NCBI GenBank assembly: GCA_902518235.1
Contig: CABYFN010000006.1
Coordinates: forward strand, 1 to 42,455
Direction: 5' to 3'
Source: an uncultured Pelagibacteraceae bacterium
GTDB lineage: Bacteria; Pseudomonadota; Alphaproteobacteria; Pelagibacterales; Pelagibacteraceae
DNA length: 42,455 bases
Position 1 is the first letter of the stretch. Each line of letters starts with the position of its first letter. Below the pieces are notes generated by a model. That model was not told the DNA's origin and ran no database searches. It worked only from the letters and a program-made list of their open reading frames with translations. Positions 32,560 through 40,995 of the stretch are shown piece by piece. A program made the translations under genes and the position numbers.

Positions 32560-33750
32560 TTACCTAGCTTTTTTTATAGATGCTAGAGTAATTTCCTTTG
32601 TTTCTTCAAAAGTTGCTATTCTCGGATTTGTTGCAAAGGCCTGATCTTTCATTGATTTTTCTGCGATTCTATCAACACAATCTTCGGGCACACCAATTTC
32701 ACTTAGACTTTTTGGAATTTTAATTCTATCAAGAAAGTTTTCAATGTTTGTTATAAATGCTTCTACAGAATGATCTTCAAATTGCATAGCCTCTGACATT
32801 CTTTTAACTTTTTCTTCCATGCCTGGAAGATTATATTTTAGAACTACAGGCAATATTATTGCATTGGTTAGCCCGTGATGAGTATTGTATTCAGCTCCAA
32901 CCATATGAGCAATAGCATGTACTAATCCTAAACCTTTTAAAAAAGAAATTCCTGCCAAACATGATCCAACATGCATTCCACCTCTGGCAACTATGTTGCT
33001 AGGATCTTCTACAGCTGTAACTAAAGATTTTGATATCAAAGATAAACCTTCTAAAGCAGCACCATCACACATTGGATTAAAACCAGGAACACAATAACCC
33101 TCTATGCCATGGATTAAAGCATCTGCACCTGTCCACGCAGTTAGGTTTGCTGGCAATCCAATTGTAAGTTCTGGATCTAACAATGCTAAGGACGGTCTAA
33201 CATCTGGATGCCACATACAAAATTTCATACCTTCTTTTAAATAAGTAACCATAGCTGTGATTTCTGTTTCAGCGCCAGTACCTGCAGTAGTCGGAATAGT
33301 TATGATTTTTGGAAAAGGATTATCTTTACTAATTTTAGGAGGAGTTAATTCAAATTCAAAATCTCTAAGTGGTACATCATTATTAGCTGTAAGGCATATC
33401 AATTTACCGCCGTCCATTGCACTACCTCCACCGATTGCAATTATAGAGTCGTGATTACCATCTTTGAATTTTTTTACTCCATTTGAAATTTCGTCTTCTC
33501 GAGGATTTGGAGATATATCAAAAAATAAATCTGATTTAATATTTGAGCTATTTAAATAGCTTTGTAAATTTAAAATAAATGGTAATTTTGGACTTCCTTT
33601 ATCTGTAACTATCAACGGATTTTTAATATCTAAATTACTACAGATACTTCCTATTTCTTTTAATCTACCAGGGCCATAAGCTATGTTAGTAGGAAATGTC
33701 CAATCTTGGTTGGAAAGTATATCGGCTTCGTTAAGTTTAAAACTTTGCAT
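32560..33750 (-). CDS. Iron-type (group III) alcohol dehydrogenase
   Basis: A 396-residue iron-dependent alcohol dehydrogenase. Cofactor motif GGGSAMDGGK is at 107-116, PTTAGTGAE at 153-161, and the four metal ligands D210, H214, H278 and H292 are in the expected spacing (GADALIHGIEGY and GLVHAIAHMVGAEYNTHHG). The family oxidises alcohols or reduces aldehydes with NAD(P); substrates range from ethanol and 1,3-propanediol to 4-hydroxybutyrate, so the specific one is open. It is the first gene of a four-gene minus-strand operon (alcohol dehydrogenase, amidase, DMT permease, methyltransferase-family protein). A very short divergent promoter region of 36 bp separates it from the second DMT gene. 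Confidence 0.93.
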   Translation of the reverse strand: MQSFKLNEADILSNQDWTFPTNIAYGPGRLKEIGSICSNLDIKNPLIVTDKGSPKLPFILNLQSYLNSSNIKSDLFFDISPNPREDEISNGVKKFKDGNHDSIIAIGGGSAMDGGKLICLTANNDVPLRDFEFELTPPKISKDNPFPKIITIPTTAGTGAETEITAMVTYLKEGMKFCMWHPDVRPSLALLDPELTIGLPANLTAWTGADALIHGIEGYCVPGFNPMCDGAALEGLSLISKSLVTAVEDPSNIVARGGMHVGSCLAGISFLKGLGLVHAIAHMVGAEYNTHHGLTNAIILPVVLKYNLPGMEEKVKRMSEAMQFEDHSVEAFITNIENFLDRIKIPKSLSEIGVPEDCVDRIAEKSMKDQAFATNPRIATFEETKEITLASIKKAR

Positions 33751-33786
33751 TTTGTTTATAAAGTATACAATTTTAAAAAATTATAA
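33751..33786. promoter_or_regulatory. 36-bp divergent promoter region with overlapping -10 boxes
   Basis: On the minus strand TATACT (33762-33767) lies 11 nt from the alcohol dehydrogenase ATG. On the plus strand TACAAT (33766-33771) lies 15 nt from the DMT ATG. The two -10 boxes overlap by 2 bp and face opposite ways, so only one promoter could be occupied at a time. -35 matches are weak (TTGCAT at 33745-33750 on the plus strand with a 15-bp spacer). Confidence 0.35.
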
Positions 33787-34719
33787 ATGAATATTTCTCC
33801 TGAAAATACAGATTTAAAAAAAACTTATTTGGCAATAATTACTATGCTCTTGGCAATTCTATGTGTGGATATGTATATGGTTGTAATAAAGTTCTTAGGT
33901 GATGAATACACCGTAATTCAGCTTGCTGTTTTTAGAAATATTGCAGGTGTAATCCCTCTATTTATCCTTATTTTATTTACTAAAGAGTACCTATCAGTTT
34001 TTAAAAATTTAAATAATAAATTTTTAATTTTAAGTTTTTTTAGAGGTATAGGTTTTTTATCAATGAATATTTTTATATTTATTTCAGTGATCAATCTCGA
34101 ATTTGCCACTGCTATGGTGCTTACTTTTTCATCTCCTTTTTTTATCGTAATTTTATCAATTATCTTTTTAAAAGATAAAGTTGGTATTTATAGATGGTCT
34201 GCAATTTTTATTGGATTTTTTGGTGTGGTTCTAATTATGCAACCAACAAGTGATATATTTAATTTTTTTTCAATTTTTCCAATTTTGACTGCCATTGCGT
34301 GGGCTTTCACAGTTATAATATTAAAGTTTATACCAGAAGGTCACTCAACAGCTAAAATTCAGCTTTATACTTTAATATTTAATGTAATTGGTGGAGTAAT
34401 ATTATTTTTAATAACTACCGGACATACAGATATAAAAAGTACTCAAGACTTTCTGTTAATGACATTAACTGGAATTCTAGGTGGGACTGCAGCAATACTT
34501 TTTATTTATGCTTACAGGCTAATTTCTGCGAGTAAGATGGCATCTTTTGAATATTTTGGTATCCCATCATCTTTTGTTTTAGGTTGGTTATTTTTTAATG
34601 AAGCACCTTGGGAACAATTATTTCCCGGAGTTTTTGTAATCGTGTTTGCAGGAATGATTATTATTTGGAGGGATAAAGTTAAACAAAAAAGTACTAATGT
34701 AAGTAGAGAGATTAATTAG
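33787..34719 (+). CDS. EamA/DMT-family transporter (2)
   Basis: A 310-residue inner-membrane protein with about ten helices in two EamA repeats. Helix-rich segments run from TYLAIITMLLAILCVDMYM through IGFFGVVLIMQP at the end of the first repeat to VFVIVFAGMIIIWRDK at the C-terminus. It is a different branch from the DMT protein at 30224-31117, sharing fold rather than close sequence by eye. It is transcribed alone on the plus strand, and its last 8 bp overlap the 3' end of the convergent ProV gene. Substrate and direction are unknown. Confidence 0.9.
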   Translation: MNISPENTDLKKTYLAIITMLLAILCVDMYMVVIKFLGDEYTVIQLAVFRNIAGVIPLFILILFTKEYLSVFKNLNNKFLILSFFRGIGFLSMNIFIFISVINLEFATAMVLTFSSPFFIVILSIIFLKDKVGIYRWSAIFIGFFGVVLIMQPTSDIFNFFSIFPILTAIAWAFTVIILKFIPEGHSTAKIQLYTLIFNVIGGVILFLITTGHTDIKSTQDFLLMTLTGILGGTAAILFIYAYRLISASKMASFEYFGIPSSFVLGWLFFNEAPWEQLFPGVFVIVFAGMIIIWRDKVKQKSTNVSREIN

Positions 34720-35758
34720 CAGATTTCATTGATTTCATAACTATTGCTCTATCAATTTCACCTATCAATTTTCCTGTTTGTGTATCTACTACAGGAAATT
34801 TCTGATCTGTATCAACTAGTTTGTCTATCAATGTCTCAATTTTAGAGTCGTGTGGAATATTATTAGATCCATTTTCAAACAATTTTTTTGTATCGTCACA
34901 ACATTCCTCTCTCATTACTTTACTTGCACTTAAAACTTTATATTTTGGAACATCCTCACAAAAATCTTTCACATATTGATCCTTAGGATTTGCAACAATT
35001 TCTTCAGGGGTACCAACTTGTGAAACCTCTCCATCTTTCATAATTGCAATATGATCTCCCATCTTTATTGCTTCTAAAAAATCGTGCGTTATAAAAACCA
35101 TTGTCTTTTGAAGTTTTTCTTGAATTTTTAACAATTCATCCTGCATTTCTCTTCTAATTAGCGGGTCAAGTGCTGAAAAGGGTTCATCAAAAATTAAAAT
35201 TTCTGGATCAACCGCGAGAGCCCTGGCTAGTCCAACTCTTTGTTGCATTCCACCAGAGAGTTCTCTTGGATAATTATTATGCCAACCTTCCAAGCCAACC
35301 ATTTTTAAAACTTCCATTGATTTTTCAATTCTATCATTTTTTTTATTACCTCTGATCTCTAATCCATAACCAATATTTTCAACTACTGTCCTGTGTGGAA
35401 ATAATCCAAAGTGTTGAAAAACCATACTCATTTTATTTCTTCTTAAATCTAACAGGTCTCTGCTATTCATTTTTGTTACATCAACATCATCCATTTTAAC
35501 TATACCAGATGTTGGTTCAATTAATCTTGAAATACATCTAACTAAAGTTGACTTTCCGCTACCAGATAAACCCATTACAACGAATGTTTCCCCTTTCTCA
35601 ATTGAAAAGCTTACATCTTTAACAGCAACAACATGTCCAGTTTTTTCTTGAACTTCTTTAATGGATAAATTTTTATCTAAATTTTTAATAATTCTTTTTT
35701 CGTCTGGCCCAAATAATTTCCAAACATTAGTACAAGTTATTTTTGCTTGATTGCTCAT
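34712..35758 (-). CDS. proV: ProV-type glycine betaine/osmolyte ABC transporter ATPase (1)
   Basis: A 348-residue ATPase of the ProV/OpuAA class. The N-terminal [10 protein letters not shown] and [13 protein letters not shown] segments are typical. Walker A is GLSGSGKST (63-71), the Q-loop is in [14 protein letters not shown], the signature is [15 protein letters not shown], Walker B is ILIFDEP, and the switch is FITHD. A C-terminal CBS-like region (about 280-345) ends with [19 protein letters not shown]; in ProV/OpuA these domains sense ionic strength. It is divergent from the ProW-like gene (79-bp gap). An inverted repeat GTTATT-TT-AATAAC (35764-35777) lies just upstream of its start. A second ProV is at 40996-42021. 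Confidence 0.93.
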   Translation of the reverse strand: MSNQAKITCTNVWKLFGPDEKRIIKNLDKNLSIKEVQEKTGHVVAVKDVSFSIEKGETFVVMGLSGSGKSTLVRCISRLIEPTSGIVKMDDVDVTKMNSRDLLDLRRNKMSMVFQHFGLFPHRTVVENIGYGLEIRGNKKNDRIEKSMEVLKMVGLEGWHNNYPRELSGGMQQRVGLARALAVDPEILIFDEPFSALDPLIRREMQDELLKIQEKLQKTMVFITHDFLEAIKMGDHIAIMKDGEVSQVGTPEEIVANPKDQYVKDFCEDVPKYKVLSASKVMREECCDDTKKLFENGSNNIPHDSKIETLIDKLVDTDQKFPVVDTQTGKLIGEIDRAIVMKSMKSAN

Positions 35759-35784
35759 TTTTTGTTATTTTAATAACATAAAAA

Positions 35785-35813
35785 TAGACAATATTTTTCT
35801 TTAAAAGTAAAAT
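35785..35813 (+). promoter_or_regulatory. Promoter of the fused betaine permease gene
   Basis: TAGACA (35785-35790) and TAAAAT (35808-35813) are 17 bp apart, each matching the sigma-70 consensus at five of six positions. The -10 ends 24 nt before the ATG at 35838. No Shine-Dalgarno is evident in the leader. Confidence 0.5.
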
Positions 35814-35837
35814 TATTTATTTTAAATTTCTTAAATT

Positions 35838-37955
35838 ATGTCATCTGAAGTATCAAGTATCCAAGGAAAATCAATTTCATCTAAAAATATTATTAAGTAT
35901 TCTTTAGTCTTATTAACTTTTTTAGTTGCTTTGTGGTTATCTTTTCAAAGTGAGGGTCCTTCAAAAATGCCAAAAGTAGTAACTGATCAATTTACATTTA
36001 CAGCATGGGTTAATGAAGGTGAAGATTACTTAAAGAAAAATTATAGATGGATTACAAAAATAATAGCCAGTTATATTAAAAATATTTATTATTTTGTTGA
36101 AGACTTTCTTCTCGACTCACCATGGCTATTAATTGCAGCGTTAGTATTTTTACCCTGCGTAATTGCAGGTGGCTTAAGATTGGGTCTGTATTCTTTATTC
36201 GTAATTTATTTTTGGGGAGCTACAGGTATGTGGGAACCATCTCTTCAAACCGTAGCATTGATGGGTTTATCTGTACTAATGTGTGTAGTTGTTGGTGTAA
36301 CTTTAGGCGTTATGTGCTCTCAAAGTGATCGATTTGAAAATTTCATGAAACCTATTTTAGATACAATGCAAGTTATGCCAGCTTTTGTTTATCTTTTTCC
36401 TGCTCTATTCTTTTTTGGAATTGGAGGAGCACCCGCAATATTAGCTACTATGATCTATTCTATGCCTCCAATAATAAGATTAACAAATACCGGAATTAGA
36501 CAAGTTTCGGCAGAAACAATAGAGTCCGCAACTTCATTTGGCTCAAGCAAATTACAACTTTTATTTAAAATTAAAATTCCACTTTCATTACCAAGTATAA
36601 TGATGGGTATTAACCAAGTTATTATGATGGCGTTGGCGCTAGTAGTTCTTGCATGCTTTATAGGAGCTGAAGGAATTGGCGGTCAAGTGTGGCAAGCAAT
36701 TAGAAGACTTGATGTTGGATGGGCAATGGAAGGAGGACTTTGTATTCTCTTTATGGCAATAATGTTTGATAGATTTAGTATGTCTTTCAGTAAAACAGAA
36801 CAATCTCTACCTTCTAATGTTCAAAAATTTTATTTACTCCCTCAGTCTTGGGAAAAATATTTAATTTGTAGACTTATAGAAAAACCTTTAGAATTTTTAA
36901 GTGGATTAACTAATTTTGTCTGTATTAATTTAACAAGGTCAATTGCTTATGTATTTGAATTTTGTATTTCATTATCAAATAAAAATACTGCAAGAGATAT
37001 TGGTGAGACTATAACAAGAAGATATTATATTATACCTTCTTTTTTACTTGTTCTAGCTATATCATTTGTAGACTCTTATTTGATTAGCATAGGCTCATTT
37101 CCTGAAGAGTGGAGATTATCAATTAGGCAACCAATTTCCAATGCCGTAGACTCTTTAACAGTCAACCCCGGCTTTATTGCATTTACAAAAGCTCTTAGAG
37201 CATTTGTTTATCTTAAACTTTTACGCCCACTCGATATATTTTTAACTCATGTACCATGGTGGTATACATTAGGGGTATTCTCAGCGATTGGATATTTTAC
37301 CGTTGGTATAAGATTTGCAATTATCACTGCATTATTATTACTTTTTATTGGTGCTTGTGGGATATGGCCTCAGTCAATGATAACACTGTCATCTGTTTTA
37401 GTGTCTGTAGCTTTATGTTTTATGATTGGAGTTCCTCTTGGAATAATTGCATCATACAATGAGAGATTCAGAAATGTTCAAAATGTGGTTTTAGATGCTA
37501 TGCAGACTTTGCCTTACTTCTGTTACTTAATTCCAGTTTTGATGTTTTTTGGTGGCGGAGTTGTTTCAGCAATATTAGCAACAGTTATATACTCAATACC
37601 ACCTATAATTAGATTAACTTCTTTAGGCTTAACTCAAGTATCTGGAACCTACTCTGAGGTCTCACGTTCATTTGGTGGCACTTTATTGCAAACTTTAAAC
37701 AAAATTAAATTCCCATTAGCAATACCAAGTTTGGTGATTGGATTTAATCAAACAGTAATTATGGCTTTTGCTATGCAAATTGTTACACCTTTAATTGGTG
37801 GAAAGGGTCTAGGTTTGGAAGTGTTTAATGGATTAGCAAGATCAGATACTGGTAGAGGTCTGGCGGCAGGGATAGGAATAGTATTATTAGCAATAATTAT
37901 AGACAGAATATCACTCGCTTGGACAAAAAAACAAAGAGAAGCCTTGGGTTTATAA
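35838..37955 (+). CDS. proW: Fused double-domain ProW-type betaine ABC transporter permease
   Basis: A 705-residue permease holding two tandem ProW-like domains. Domain one (about 95-320) has the coupling loop SATSFGSSKLQLLFKIKIPL and the following FIGAEGIGGQVW. Domain two (about 470-700) has SRSFGGTLLQTLNKIKFPL and PLIGGKGLGLEVF. A linker of about 150 residues (about 325-470) contains another hydrophobic segment. Canonical ProW acts as a homodimer of about 350-residue subunits. Here one polypeptide supplies both halves, so the two ATPase-contact loops can differ. Large fused permeases of this sort are, to my knowledge, common in SAR11 and some other alphaproteobacteria. The binding-protein gene follows 90 bp later with its own promoter. 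Confidence 0.92.
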   Translation: MSSEVSSIQGKSISSKNIIKYSLVLLTFLVALWLSFQSEGPSKMPKVVTDQFTFTAWVNEGEDYLKKNYRWITKIIASYIKNIYYFVEDFLLDSPWLLIAALVFLPCVIAGGLRLGLYSLFVIYFWGATGMWEPSLQTVALMGLSVLMCVVVGVTLGVMCSQSDRFENFMKPILDTMQVMPAFVYLFPALFFFGIGGAPAILATMIYSMPPIIRLTNTGIRQVSAETIESATSFGSSKLQLLFKIKIPLSLPSIMMGINQVIMMALALVVLACFIGAEGIGGQVWQAIRRLDVGWAMEGGLCILFMAIMFDRFSMSFSKTEQSLPSNVQKFYLLPQSWEKYLICRLIEKPLEFLSGLTNFVCINLTRSIAYVFEFCISLSNKNTARDIGETITRRYYIIPSFLLVLAISFVDSYLISIGSFPEEWRLSIRQPISNAVDSLTVNPGFIAFTKALRAFVYLKLLRPLDIFLTHVPWWYTLGVFSAIGYFTVGIRFAIITALLLLFIGACGIWPQSMITLSSVLVSVALCFMIGVPLGIIASYNERFRNVQNVVLDAMQTLPYFCYLIPVLMFFGGGVVSAILATVIYSIPPIIRLTSLGLTQVSGTYSEVSRSFGGTLLQTLNKIKFPLAIPSLVIGFNQTVIMAFAMQIVTPLIGGKGLGLEVFNGLARSDTGRGLAAGIGIVLLAIIIDRISLAWTKKQREALGL

Positions 37956-37983
37956 AAACAAGTAAAAGATACATTTTTCTCAG

Positions 37984-38041
37984 TTTACAAACGACTACTT
38001 TTTGTTTTAAAATATAACTTTAATTAATTAAATGAGAGGAA
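37984..38041 (+). promoter_or_regulatory. Promoter and ribosome-binding site of the ProX gene
   Basis: TTTACA (37984-37989) and TAAAAT (38008-38013) are 18 bp apart; each has five of six consensus bases. A Shine-Dalgarno GAGAGGA precedes the ATG at 38046. A separate promoter allows the binding protein to be made in excess over the permease. Confidence 0.5.
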
Positions 38042-38045
38042 ATAA

Positions 38046-39056
38046 ATGAGATTATCAAAAACAATATCAGCTCTATTTTTATCTTTCGTAATTTTATTTG
38101 CTAGTCTTACTCAGGCAAATGCAAAAAGATTACATGCTGCTATTGCAGACTGGACAGGTGGAATTATTACTTGTGAAGTTGCAGTAGGAATTCTTGAAAG
38201 AGAAATGGGCTACAAAGTTAAACAAACAGTATTCCCATCAGGAACTGGATTATGGGAAGCAATTGCTGCTGGTGAACTTGATTTTGCTTGCGAAAGCTGG
38301 CCGAGTTACGCAGAAGCAGATGACGTGATGTTTAACGAAGATTTAATTTATGATGGCAAGGTTGTAAAATCATATAAGGGAGATGGAACAGTTGATCTTT
38401 TAGGAACAACTGGAATTATCGGTATGTCTGATTACTGGATCCCAAGATATGCAGCTGAAAAATTTGGAATTAAATCTTGGAGAGATTTAAACAAACATAA
38501 AAAAGAGTTTGCTACTATTGAAACAGGCGGTAAAGGAAGATTAATTGGATGTCCTGTGGCTGGTTGGAACTGTCATGACCAAAAAAGATTGGATCTTTTA
38601 GGAATTGACTTTCAAGCAGATGAGCTAGGAACAGAGGCTGCTGCAGTTGCAGAAGCTAAAGCTGCTTACATGAGAAAAGAGCCATTCTTATTATACCTAT
38701 GGTCACCACACTGGTTCTTTGGTGAGTTTGATATGGTAGGAGTAGGTCTTCCTGACTACGCAACTTGTGCAGGAGATACATTTACTGAAGCAAACAACTG
38801 GAAGACTTGTGGTACAGATGGATGGCCAGCAACTGGTTGGGATAAAGATTACACTATGAACTATGGAAATCCTGATACATTTGCAAAACCAGAACATGCT
38901 AAAGCAAAAGCTTTTTTTGAAAGAATGAAATTAGACAACTTAGACCAAGCTAAAATGCTTGTTGAAGTTGACATCAAAAAAAGAGACGTAAAAGAAGTTG
39001 TTAATGAGTGGTTAGACAATAATCCAGATAAGTGGAAAAGTTGGTTACCTAACTAA
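38046..39056 (+). CDS. proX: ProX/OpuAC-type periplasmic betaine-binding protein
   Basis: A 336-residue binding protein. The signal peptide ends at about residue 26 (TQANA before KRLHAAIADW); there is no lipobox. OpuAC-family segments are FPSGTGLWEAIAAGELDFAC (63-82), SWPSYAE and LLYLWSPHWFFGEFDMV. It is rich in Trp, suited to a cation-pi box for quaternary ammonium ligands, and has several cysteines (in GCPVAGWNCHDQ and around KTCGTDGW) that may form disulfides in the periplasm. Likely ligands are glycine betaine, proline betaine, choline, carnitine or DMSP. In P. ubique a related system has been reported to take several osmolytes. It is followed by a strong terminator. Confidence 0.93.
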   Translation: MRLSKTISALFLSFVILFASLTQANAKRLHAAIADWTGGIITCEVAVGILEREMGYKVKQTVFPSGTGLWEAIAAGELDFACESWPSYAEADDVMFNEDLIYDGKVVKSYKGDGTVDLLGTTGIIGMSDYWIPRYAAEKFGIKSWRDLNKHKKEFATIETGGKGRLIGCPVAGWNCHDQKRLDLLGIDFQADELGTEAAAVAEAKAAYMRKEPFLLYLWSPHWFFGEFDMVGVGLPDYATCAGDTFTEANNWKTCGTDGWPATGWDKDYTMNYGNPDTFAKPEHAKAKAFFERMKLDNLDQAKMLVEVDIKKRDVKEVVNEWLDNNPDKWKSWLPN

Positions 39057-39080
39057 AAATTAAACTTTAAAAAATAATTA

Positions 39081-39112
39081 AGGGCTTTGTGAAAACAGAG
39101 CCCTTTTTTTTT
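39081..39112 (+). terminator. Intrinsic terminator after the ProX gene
   Basis: Stem arms 39081-39090 (AGGGCTTTGT) and 39095-39104 (ACAGAGCCCT) pair over 10 bp with one G-U, capped by a GAAA tetraloop and followed by nine T (39104-39112). This is a textbook Rho-independent terminator, 24 nt after the ProX stop. Its T-run ends 2 nt before the ATG of the GDPD-like gene. Confidence 0.92.
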
Positions 39113-39114
39113 AC

Positions 39115-39753
39115 ATGCATATAATTCATCGAGGAATTGTAAATAAAAATTACAAAGAAAACTGTCTAGAGTCATTTAAAGCATCATTTAAAAGAAAATA
39201 TGGAATTGAAACTGATATTCACGCAACTAAGGATAATAAATTTGTATGCTTTCATGATTTTACTTTAAAAAGAATTTTTAAAATTAATAAGAGTATTAAA
39301 AATAATAATTATAAAGATTTAAAAAAAATTAAGTACAAAAAATTTAAAATACCACTTTTAAAAGAGGTTTTAGAGGTATCAAAAAATAAATTTCCTGTAT
39401 TTATAGAGATAAAACCGTTACTAAATAAAAAACTCTTATCTAAGTTAATCAGTGAGACTAAAAAATTTAACAAATGTATTTTTATCTCTTTTAAGCATGA
39501 AAATATTCATAATCTTTTAAAAATTAATTCAAACATTAAATCTGGTTTATCGTTTTCCAATAAACACAGTGTTAAGTCGATTTTAAAATATGGGTTAAAT
39601 AAAAAAATAAAATATCTTATATTAGACAAGAAGTTTTTAGATAATAAGAAAGTGCAGTTGATAAGTAAGGAAAAATATTACTACACAATAAAAACTAGAA
39701 AAGAATTTTTAAAATATAATAAAAACAATAGTCTTATATTTGAAAATTTATGA
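39115..39753 (+). CDS. Short glycerophosphodiester phosphodiesterase-like protein
   Basis: A 212-residue GDPD-family protein, shorter than typical members (about 240-300) and very Lys/Asn-rich. Catalytic features lie at the N-terminus: HRG (5-7), ETD (32-34) and CFHDFTLKR (45-53), as expected for hydrolysis of glycerophosphodiesters such as glycerophosphocholine to an alcohol and glycerol-3-phosphate. The C-terminal barrel half is shortened and divergent. Because HRG must be near the start, the ATG at 39115 is the only reasonable start even though it sits 2 nt behind a terminator with no Shine-Dalgarno. Beside a betaine importer, release of choline is a plausible role. Its last 6 bp overlap the convergent dioxygenase gene. 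Confidence 0.78.
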   Translation: MHIIHRGIVNKNYKENCLESFKASFKRKYGIETDIHATKDNKFVCFHDFTLKRIFKINKSIKNNNYKDLKKIKYKKFKIPLLKEVLEVSKNKFPVFIEIKPLLNKKLLSKLISETKKFNKCIFISFKHENIHNLLKINSNIKSGLSFSNKHSVKSILKYGLNKKIKYLILDKKFLDNKKVQLISKEKYYYTIKTRKEFLKYNKNNSLIFENL

Positions 39754-40881
39754 TTTATATTGCTTAAGATATTCCAATCTGCCAATTATCTCATCTCTAT
39801 CAAGATAATATCCTTGAAGATGACGATGACCTGAATTTGGATCAAAAGCTGTTCTACCATGCAAAACACGTCTATTATTAAAAGAAAATATATCTCCTGG
39901 CCCTAGTCTAAATTTTATCTGAAACTTATCATCATGCAAAAGAGTGCCAAATCTGTGGTGAGCTTTATAAACTTTATCCATTTGGTCTGGATGGCAATCT
40001 AGAGCATCCATAGTTGCAACACTAAATCTAATATCATGAAAATCTTTATCTTTCGTTAAACTAATTGCTGGGGCATGAAAGCTTCGGTGAGATTCTTGAG
40101 TATAATCTTTATCTCTAAACTTTAGAGGTACAGAGATTAGTGTTTCAAAAATATCTTTTTCATTTTGTCTCAAATATTCAGCAACAGCAAAGCCATCAAT
40201 TGCTGAAGAGTCTCCACCCTTTGCATCATTTACTAAACAATGTAAAAACTGATAACCAGGTGGTAATTCAAACCAAGGTAAGTCCATATGGTTTCTCAAA
40301 GCATGTGCTGTGTAAGCAGAATTATTTGGTTTTGGAATATTGATTACTTCAAAGGGGGTTTTAAAAAATGTTTCCCTTACATGACTTATTCTATGAAGAA
40401 TTTCAAAACCTGATTTTTTTTCTGTTGGTGAATTTTTTACTATTGCTATACCTTTGTGATGTAATAGCTCTAACCATTTTATTAATCCTTCATCTGAATC
40501 GATCACTTTATCATGCTCAATACATATTGATTCAAAATCGTTTTCTAATTTATTATTCCAGAGTTGATATGGTGAAACATATTCTTGTTTATTCTTAATG
40601 GTATAACAATTTTCTCTCAACCACTTAGGATCATAATAACTTGTGTGGTCACCCTCGCTCCACTCTATTTCTAATTTGCCTTCACCATTTAAAGAATATT
40701 TTTTAGGATTTATCTCTTTTGATACGTCTAAAATGTTAAACATTCTATGTCTGGAGTCTTTATCATGTGCTGTAGGACAATTATCTCTTAACCACATGTA
40801 ATTAAATTTACTTTCTTCACCATCGTTCCAGGTAATTTGTAAATAAGTGCTGTTTTTTGCGATTTTAGAAATTGAATTCAT
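39748..40881 (-). CDS. Gamma-butyrobetaine hydroxylase-like Fe(II)/2-oxoglutarate dioxygenase
   Basis: A 377-residue protein with the two-domain layout of gamma-butyrobetaine hydroxylase and trimethyllysine hydroxylase. An N-terminal domain (about 1-110) carries the hallmark MWLRDNCPTAHD (29-40); a TauD-type catalytic domain follows. Iron ligands are H198 and D200 (NHMDLPW) and H341 (RVLHGRTAFD), with R353 (GHRHLQGYY) placed to bind 2-oxoglutarate. The Zn site of animal BBOX1 (three Cys and one His) is only partly kept: C35 is present, but the next Cys positions are Thr and Asp, with His39 nearby. Predicted reaction is hydroxylation of gamma-butyrobetaine to carnitine or of a similar trimethylammonium acid. 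It sits between the betaine ABC genes. Confidence 0.87.
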   Translation of the reverse strand: MNSISKIAKNSTYLQITWNDGEESKFNYMWLRDNCPTAHDKDSRHRMFNILDVSKEINPKKYSLNGEGKLEIEWSEGDHTSYYDPKWLRENCYTIKNKQEYVSPYQLWNNKLENDFESICIEHDKVIDSDEGLIKWLELLHHKGIAIVKNSPTEKKSGFEILHRISHVRETFFKTPFEVINIPKPNNSAYTAHALRNHMDLPWFELPPGYQFLHCLVNDAKGGDSSAIDGFAVAEYLRQNEKDIFETLISVPLKFRDKDYTQESHRSFHAPAISLTKDKDFHDIRFSVATMDALDCHPDQMDKVYKAHHRFGTLLHDDKFQIKFRLGPGDIFSFNNRRVLHGRTAFDPNSGHRHLQGYYLDRDEIIGRLEYLKQYKS

Positions 40882-40889
40882 GATAAATA

Positions 40890-40895
40890 ATTATA
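40890..40895 (-). promoter_or_regulatory. -10 element for the dioxygenase gene
   Basis: A perfect minus-strand TATAAT (40890-40895) lies only 8 nt before the ATG at 40881, with no Shine-Dalgarno, which would give an almost leaderless mRNA. Candidate -35 boxes (TTGAAT, TTGAAA) have poor spacing. Confidence 0.4.
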
Positions 40896-40913
40896 TAAAA
40901 TCAAAAAAATTTC

Positions 40914-40934
40914 AATTCAATTAATAGTTGAATT
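40914..40934. repeat. Inverted repeat in the dioxygenase-ProV divergent gap
   Basis: AATTCAA (40914-40920) and TTGAATT (40928-40934) form a 7-bp perfect inverted repeat with a 7-nt centre, in the middle of the 114-bp gap between two divergent genes. Size and position suit a dimeric regulator binding both promoters. In such A+T-rich DNA a chance occurrence is possible. Nothing else structured was seen in this gap apart from the two candidate promoters. Confidence 0.35.
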
Positions 40935-40958
40935 TAATTAAGTTATTTTATTGTTGAT

Positions 40959-40987
40959 TTGCTTTGATGTACTAAAAGAACTACAAT
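40959..40987 (+). promoter_or_regulatory. Candidate promoter of the second ProV gene
   Basis: TTGCTT (40959-40964) and TACAAT (40982-40987) are 17 bp apart. The -10 ends 8 nt before the ATG at 40996, so the transcript would be nearly leaderless. Confidence 0.45.
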
Positions 40988-40995
40988 TTATATAA

